Source: Chitinophagaceae bacterium (GTDB taxonomy: Bacteria; Bacteroidota; Bacteroidia; Chitinophagales; Chitinophagaceae). From it: 9,929 nt of DNA. Made by a program: the position numbers and the translations under genes. This document shows positions 6,144 to 9,929 of the stretch, one piece after another (within the stretch, counting starts at the first letter, position 1; each line of letters opens with the position of its first letter). The notes beneath the pieces were generated by a model that saw only the letters and a program-made list of their open reading frames with translations, did not search any database and was not told where the DNA came from. Location: NCBI GenBank assembly GCA_947481355.1, contig CANKGM010000055.1:1-9929 (forward strand), read 5' to 3'.

Positions 6144-8255
6144 ATGAAGCAGCCTCCTAAACGATATCTTATAACCAGTGCATTGCCCTATGCAAATGGA
6201 TTAAAACACATCGGGCATCTTGCTGGGGCCTACATACCTGCAGATATTTATGCTAGGTACTTACGTTCGCAAAAGCGTGATGTTGTATTTGTTTGCGGCA
6301 GTGATGAACATGGTACAGCCATTCCAATTCAAGCCATGAAAGAAGGGACAACCCCTCAGGCAATTATTGATAAATACCATCAAGCCATGAAGGAGGATTT
6401 CGCCTCCCTTCAAATTAGCTTCGACATATACCATAGAACATCAGATCCACTTCATCACGAAACATCTCGAGAGTTCTTCACGTATTTGCATGATAGAGGT
6501 GAATTGGAAACAAAAGAGACAGAACAATATTTTGATGAAGGCTCTCAAACTTTTTTAGCTGATCGATTTATTAAAGGGACTTGTCCAAATTGTAAAAGCG
6601 ATCGCGCTTTTGGCGATCAGTGTGAAAGTTGTGGGGCAACATTAAGCCCTGACGAACTTATTAATCCAGTCAGTACCATTAGTGGACAGGCTCCTATAAA
6701 AAAGAAAACCTCTCATTGGTATTTACCTTTAGCAAAGCATGAAGGATTTCTTCGTGATTGGATTTTAGATCAACATAAGGAAGATTGGCGACCATCGGTT
6801 GTAGGACAGTGTAAAAGTTGGATTGATGGGGGCTTGCAGTCAAGAGCAGTTACCCGTGATTTAAATTGGGGTATTAAAGTTCCGTTGGAAGACGCTGAAG
6901 GAAAAGTGTTATATGTATGGTTTGATGCGCCCATAGGATATATTTCTGCAACCAAGCAATGGGCGATCAATAACAATAAAGATTGGAAACCGTATTGGTA
7001 CGATCAAGATACACAATTAGTCCATTTCATTGGTAAGGATAATATAGTATTTCATTGCATAATCTTCCCTGTGATGTTGAAACTCCATGGTAACATTCTT
7101 CCAACCAATGTGCCAGCGAATGAGTTTTTAAATTTAGAAGGAGACAAGATGAGTACCAGTAGAAACTGGAAATTGGAGATGAGAGATTATATTGATGATT
7201 TTGTTAATAAAGAAAATGGTGGTGATCAATGTGTTGACATGCTTCGTTATTACCTTACTCAAATCGCTCCTGAAAGCAAAGACAGTGAATTTACATGGAA
7301 AGGGTTTCAAGATGCTGTGAACAGTGAGTTAGTCTCTATTTTCGGAAACTATGTGAATCGAACGTTTGTATTGATGCACAAACTTTGTCAAGGTAAAGTA
7401 CCAAAGTTTGATAATGCTATTGCAGATGAAAAAGATATTCAATTGGTTAAGGATATCGCTGATACAAAAGCAAAGATTGAGGCATCACTAGAACAATATA
7501 AATTCAGGGAAGCTCTTTTTGATGTAATTGACCTCGCAAGAAAGGGGAATAAATACATGCAGGAAAAAGAGCCCTGGATCATCGCGAAACAACTAGCAGA
7601 TAATCCAGCTGCTCAGCAATTGATTGACAATTGTATGTTTAATTGCTTGCAGCTTACGGCCAACCTCGCTGTGTTGATTAATCCGTTTCTTCCTTCAACG
7701 GCTAAGAAGATGTGTTACATGATGAAGGTTGTAGACAAAATGTTGGATTGGGAAAATGCTGGTAAGTTGAACCTGCTTAGTGTCGGTTATAGTTTAAGAG
7801 AACCTCATCTCTTGTTCAGAAAAATTGATGATGAAGAAATCGCATTTCAAATTAATAAATTAAAATCTGGTGCCATGGAAGTAATGCCTAAGCCAGTTGA
7901 AACTAGCTCAAATGAGCCTCAGTTAAAGCCTGAGATTGTTTATGATGACTTTGGTAAAATTGATCTAAAGACAGGTGTCATCTTGAGTGCACAAAAAGTG
8001 CCCAAGGCAGATAAGCTTTTGCAATTAGAAATTGATCTTGGTTTTGAAAAAAGAACCATTCTGTCTGGTATTGCCATGCATTTCGAACCTGAAGTAATCA
8101 TCGGAAAACAGGTTGTTGTGGTAGCTAATTTGGCACCAAGAAAAATGCGAGGTATCGATAGCAATGGAATGATTCTAATGGCAGAAGACGAGCAGGGCAA
8201 ATTGCATTTTGTGCAACCGGAGAATGTTATAGCCGCGGGAAGTAAGGTATCTTAA
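6144..8255 (+). CDS. metG: Methionine--tRNA ligase with C-terminal tRNA-binding domain
   Basis: MetG is a cytoplasmic class I aminoacyl-tRNA synthetase that attaches methionine to tRNA-Met using ATP, for initiation and elongation. HIGH is at residues 22-25. The zinc knuckle shows Cys147, Cys150, Cys160 and Cys163 (CPNC...CESC). KMSTS at 335-339 is the second ATP-binding signature. The anticodon-binding helical domain covers about 380-555. After a short Pro/Ser-rich linker (about 580-597), residues 598-703 form an EMAP-II/Trbp111-like OB-fold tRNA-binding domain (FGKIDLKTG, KADKLLQLEID, NLAPRKMRG, SNGMILMA), which in the family supports dimerisation and tRNA binding. The length of 703 residues is usual for this two-part form. 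The TAA stop is followed at once by TAG. The start matches the typical N-terminus just before YLITSALPYANG. It is divergent from ldcA. Confidence 0.98.
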   Translation: MKQPPKRYLITSALPYANGLKHIGHLAGAYIPADIYARYLRSQKRDVVFVCGSDEHGTAIPIQAMKEGTTPQAIIDKYHQAMKEDFASLQISFDIYHRTSDPLHHETSREFFTYLHDRGELETKETEQYFDEGSQTFLADRFIKGTCPNCKSDRAFGDQCESCGATLSPDELINPVSTISGQAPIKKKTSHWYLPLAKHEGFLRDWILDQHKEDWRPSVVGQCKSWIDGGLQSRAVTRDLNWGIKVPLEDAEGKVLYVWFDAPIGYISATKQWAINNNKDWKPYWYDQDTQLVHFIGKDNIVFHCIIFPVMLKLHGNILPTNVPANEFLNLEGDKMSTSRNWKLEMRDYIDDFVNKENGGDQCVDMLRYYLTQIAPESKDSEFTWKGFQDAVNSELVSIFGNYVNRTFVLMHKLCQGKVPKFDNAIADEKDIQLVKDIADTKAKIEASLEQYKFREALFDVIDLARKGNKYMQEKEPWIIAKQLADNPAAQQLIDNCMFNCLQLTANLAVLINPFLPSTAKKMCYMMKVVDKMLDWENAGKLNLLSVGYSLREPHLLFRKIDDEEIAFQINKLKSGAMEVMPKPVETSSNEPQLKPEIVYDDFGKIDLKTGVILSAQKVPKADKLLQLEIDLGFEKRTILSGIAMHFEPEVIIGKQVVVVANLAPRKMRGIDSNGMILMAEDEQGKLHFVQPENVIAAGSKVS

Positions 8256-8337
8256 TAGACGTTAGATATTAGAGGTTAGTAGTTAGACGTGAGTAGTGAG
8301 ATGTGAGTCAATAGATGTTAGAGGTTAGTGATTAGAT
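8254..8337 (+). repeat. Heptamer repeat block 1: 12 phased GTTAGNN-type words
   Basis: Read in steps of seven from 8254, all 12 consecutive words have AG at positions 4-5. Position 1 is A or G, position 3 is T or G, and positions 6-7 vary. Typical words are GTTAGAG, GTTAGAC, ATTAGAT and GTGAGTA. There is no phase slip over 84 bp. The first word begins on the second base of the metG stop codon. A 7-bp period does not keep a reading frame, so this is not coding. Confidence 0.9.
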
Positions 8338-8340
8338 TTG
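8333..8340 (+). promoter_or_regulatory. Possible -7 element at the end of heptamer block 1
   Basis: TAGATTTG is an exact TAnnTTTG match on the strand of the dehydrogenase gene starting at 8549. If used, it would place all of heptamer block 2 in a leader of about 200 nt. No clear -33 box is seen, the element partly arises from the heptamer words, and such matches are frequent by chance in AT-rich DNA. Confidence 0.22.
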
Positions 8341-8356
8341 AAATACAAACAATTTA

Positions 8357-8537
8357 TATTAACCCATAACCCCAACTCAAAGCGTTCAGCGCTGAGCGTT
8401 AAGCGTTTAACCCCTAACTCCTAACCCATAACTCATAGCGTTCAGCGCTAAGCGTTCAGCATTTAACCCCTAACTCCTAACCCATAACTCAAAGCGTTCA
8501 GCGCTAAGCGTTCAGCGTTCAACCCCGAACTTCCAAC
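8357..8537 (+). repeat. Heptamer repeat block 2: 26 inverted-type words in three 56-bp higher-order copies
   Basis: From 8357 every word ends in AAC or AGC: 25 words of 7 bp and one of 6 bp (8371-8376), totalling exactly 181 bp. Frequent words are GTTCAGC (5 times), CCATAAC (3), and CCCTAAC, TCCTAAC, GCTAAGC and TCAAAGC (2 each). On the minus strand each word begins GTT or GCT (for example GTTAGGA), so the block is in inverted orientation to block 1. It also has a higher-order repeat of eight words: copies at 8364-8425 (62 bp because of the extra 6-bp word), 8426-8481 (56 bp) and 8482-8537 (56 bp). The third copy diverges in its last three words. A 19-bp AT-rich spacer (8338-8356) separates the two blocks, and an A-run leads from this one to the next start codon. 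Confidence 0.92.
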
Positions 8538-8548
8538 AAAAAAAACAT

Positions 8549-9929
8549 ATGAAACCATCCATCAAAAAAGTAGCTGTCTTAGGTAGTGGCGTTATGGGGT
8601 CTAGAATTGCCTGTCATTTCGCTGGCATTGGATTGCCAGTTATTTTATTGGATATTGCATCACCAGAAACACAAGCAGATTCGCCGAAAGCAAAGCGAAA
8701 TAAATTAGTTAATGATGCTCTTCAGGCTGCCATCAAATCTAATCCCTCACCAGTATATACTAAAGATGTAATTAAGAAAATAACCACTGGAAATTTTGAG
8801 GATGATCTTCAGCAGATTTCAACCTGTGATTGGATTGTTGAAGTAGTTGTTGAACGGTTAGACATCAAACAACAATTATTCGATAAAGTTGAGTTACACA
8901 GAAAGCCCGGAACAATCATTACATCAAACACTTCTGGTATTCCAATCAGTATGATGGCAGAGGGTAGGACTGACGATTTTAAAGCACATTTCTGTGGCGC
9001 GCATTTTTTTAATCCCCCTCGCTACCTCCGTTTATTAGAGATTATACCCACAGCACATACCCAAAAATGGGTAGTTGATTTTTTGCTACAATACGGCGAT
9101 TTATATCTTGGTAAAACAACTGTGTTGTGTAAAGACACTCCTGCATTCATCGCCAATCGTATTGGTATTTATGGAATCATGTCTTTGTTCAAAACAATGG
9201 ACTCTATGGGCATGAGTATTGATGAGATTGAGGCGTTGACCGGGCCAATAATAGGCCGACCAAAATCGGCAACGTTTCGAACAGCAGATGTTGTAGGTAT
9301 CGATACCTTAGTTCGGGTTGCCAATGGAGTGTATGAGAATTGTTTACAGGATGAAGCCAGAGAGCAATTTAGTATTCCTGATTGGTTAACTAAAGTGGTA
9401 GAAAATAAATGGCTTGGTGATAAAACCGGGCAAGGCTTTTTTAAAAAAATCAAAAATGATAAGGGGGAAAAAGAGATATTGTCGTTGGATTTGAAGACCA
9501 TGGAGTATGGACCAAGAAAGAAAACAAAGTTTGCAGCAATTGATACAGCAAAATCAATTGATAATCTTGGTGACAGAATAAAAATGCTTTGTGCCTCACC
9601 CGATAAAGTAGGTGAATTCTATCGCTCATTTCACTATGGATTATTCTCCTATATCTCAAACAGAATTCCTGAAATTTCAGATTCAATCTACAGTATTGAT
9701 GATGCCATGAAGGCTGGATTTGGATGGGAGATTGGGGCATTTGAAACCTGGGATCTACTAGGCGTTGAAAAAACGATTGTTGAAATGAAGAAGGCTGGTG
9801 TTGCTGTTGCATCATGGGTTGAAGAAATGATTACGCTCGGTTTCAGTAGCTTTTTCAGCATTAAAGAAGGAAAGCGATATGCTTATTCTCCGCTAACAAA
9901 ATCAATGGTATCTGTTAATGTGGCTGGAC
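8549..9929 (+). CDS. 3-hydroxyacyl-CoA dehydrogenase, FadN-like, 3'-truncated by the window edge
   Basis: This is an NAD-dependent fatty acid beta-oxidation enzyme that oxidises 3-hydroxyacyl-CoA to 3-ketoacyl-CoA in the cytoplasm. The frame is open for 460 codons from ATG 8549 to the window end. The Rossmann motif GSGVMG is at residues 12-17, the expected distance from this start. By family comparison the active-site set is Ser129 (NTSG), His152 (AHFFNPP), Glu164 (LLEIIP) and Asn203 (IANR). LTGPIIGRPKSATFRTADVVGIDTL at about 230-254, shown here only by its key words TGP, GRP, SATFR and GID, opens the C-terminal dehydrogenase domain, and a second such region covers about 355-425. This order matches FadN-type proteins of about 800 residues, which continue into an enoyl-CoA hydratase domain; that part would lie beyond the window. 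The start lies 11 bp after the heptamer repeats. Confidence 0.93.
   Translation, partial: MKPSIKKVAVLGSGVMGSRIACHFAGIGLPVILLDIASPETQADSPKAKRNKLVNDALQAAIKSNPSPVYTKDVIKKITTGNFEDDLQQISTCDWIVEVVVERLDIKQQLFDKVELHRKPGTIITSNTSGIPISMMAEGRTDDFKAHFCGAHFFNPPRYLRLLEIIPTAHTQKWVVDFLLQYGDLYLGKTTVLCKDTPAFIANRIGIYGIMSLFKTMDSMGMSIDEIEALTGPIIGRPKSATFRTADVVGIDTLVRVANGVYENCLQDEAREQFSIPDWLTKVVENKWLGDKTGQGFFKKIKNDKGEKEILSLDLKTMEYGPRKKTKFAAIDTAKSIDNLGDRIKMLCASPDKVGEFYRSFHYGLFSYISNRIPEISDSIYSIDDAMKAGFGWEIGAFETWDLLGVEKTIVEMKKAGVAVASWVEEMITLGFSSFFSIKEGKRYAYSPLTKSMVSVNVAG

Noticed and set aside
2514..7914. Word CTAGCTCAA repeated at 2515, 4025, 4284 and 7903, as a possible dispersed recognition word
   Set aside because: Three of the four copies are in frame over Ser-Ser codons (AGC TCA) and the fourth spans a stop codon. 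Spacing and strand bias are uninformative, so chance and codon use explain it.
8254..8537. CRISPR array or telomere-like tract
   Set aside because: There are no uniform repeats with unique spacers of fixed length and no cas genes. The minus-strand GTTAGGG words resemble telomere repeats only superficially, and the G-runs are too few and uneven for a convincing G-quadruplex.
9169..9815. Two overlapping minus-strand open frames (110 and 121 codons)
   Set aside because: Both are antisense to the intact 3-hydroxyacyl-CoA dehydrogenase frame and are low-complexity (Gln, His, Ser or Leu rich), as expected for shadow frames.

Overview
The window is a moderately AT-rich piece of a bacterial chromosome, most likely from the phylum Bacteroidota. 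The signs are an FtsZ with a long acidic, proline-rich linker and a C-terminal peptide of the Bacteroidota type, a secreted metalloprotease ending in a type IX secretion (T9SS) sorting domain, a methionyl-tRNA synthetase with a C-terminal tRNA-binding domain, and three matches to the Bacteroidota -7 promoter element TAnnTTTG. I cannot place it below phylum.

Layout: (1) 1-1781, the 3' part of ftsZ. (2) 1794-1852, an intergenic hairpin. (3) 1938-4028, a small secreted protein of unknown function followed by a T9SS-type zinc metalloprotease; the 63-bp gap between them carries four TCCAAT words, three of them exactly 12 bp apart. (4) 4154-5107, a TIGR01777-family NAD(P)-dependent epimerase-like protein with its own promoter candidate. 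It converges, with an 8-bp gap, on (5) 5116-6024 (minus strand), an LD-carboxypeptidase of family S66. (6) 6144-8255, metG, divergent from the carboxypeptidase. (7) 8254-8537, a repeat region filling almost all of the space between metG and the next gene. (8) 8549 to the window end, the N-terminal 460 residues of a 3-hydroxyacyl-CoA dehydrogenase, probably the FadN-like bifunctional beta-oxidation enzyme.

The genes are mostly core functions: cell division, wall recycling, tRNA charging and fatty acid oxidation. They do not form one pathway. The only pair that looks functionally linked is the small secreted protein and the metalloprotease.

The most unusual part is the repeat region. It consists of degenerate 7-bp words kept in strict phase: 12 words of a GTTAGNN type (8254-8337), an AT-rich spacer, then 26 words of the inverted type NNNNA(A/G)C (8357-8537). 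The second block is organised as three copies of an eight-word, 56-bp higher-order repeat. It is non-coding, starts inside the metG stop codon, and ends 11 bp before the next start codon. I do not recognise it as a named element.
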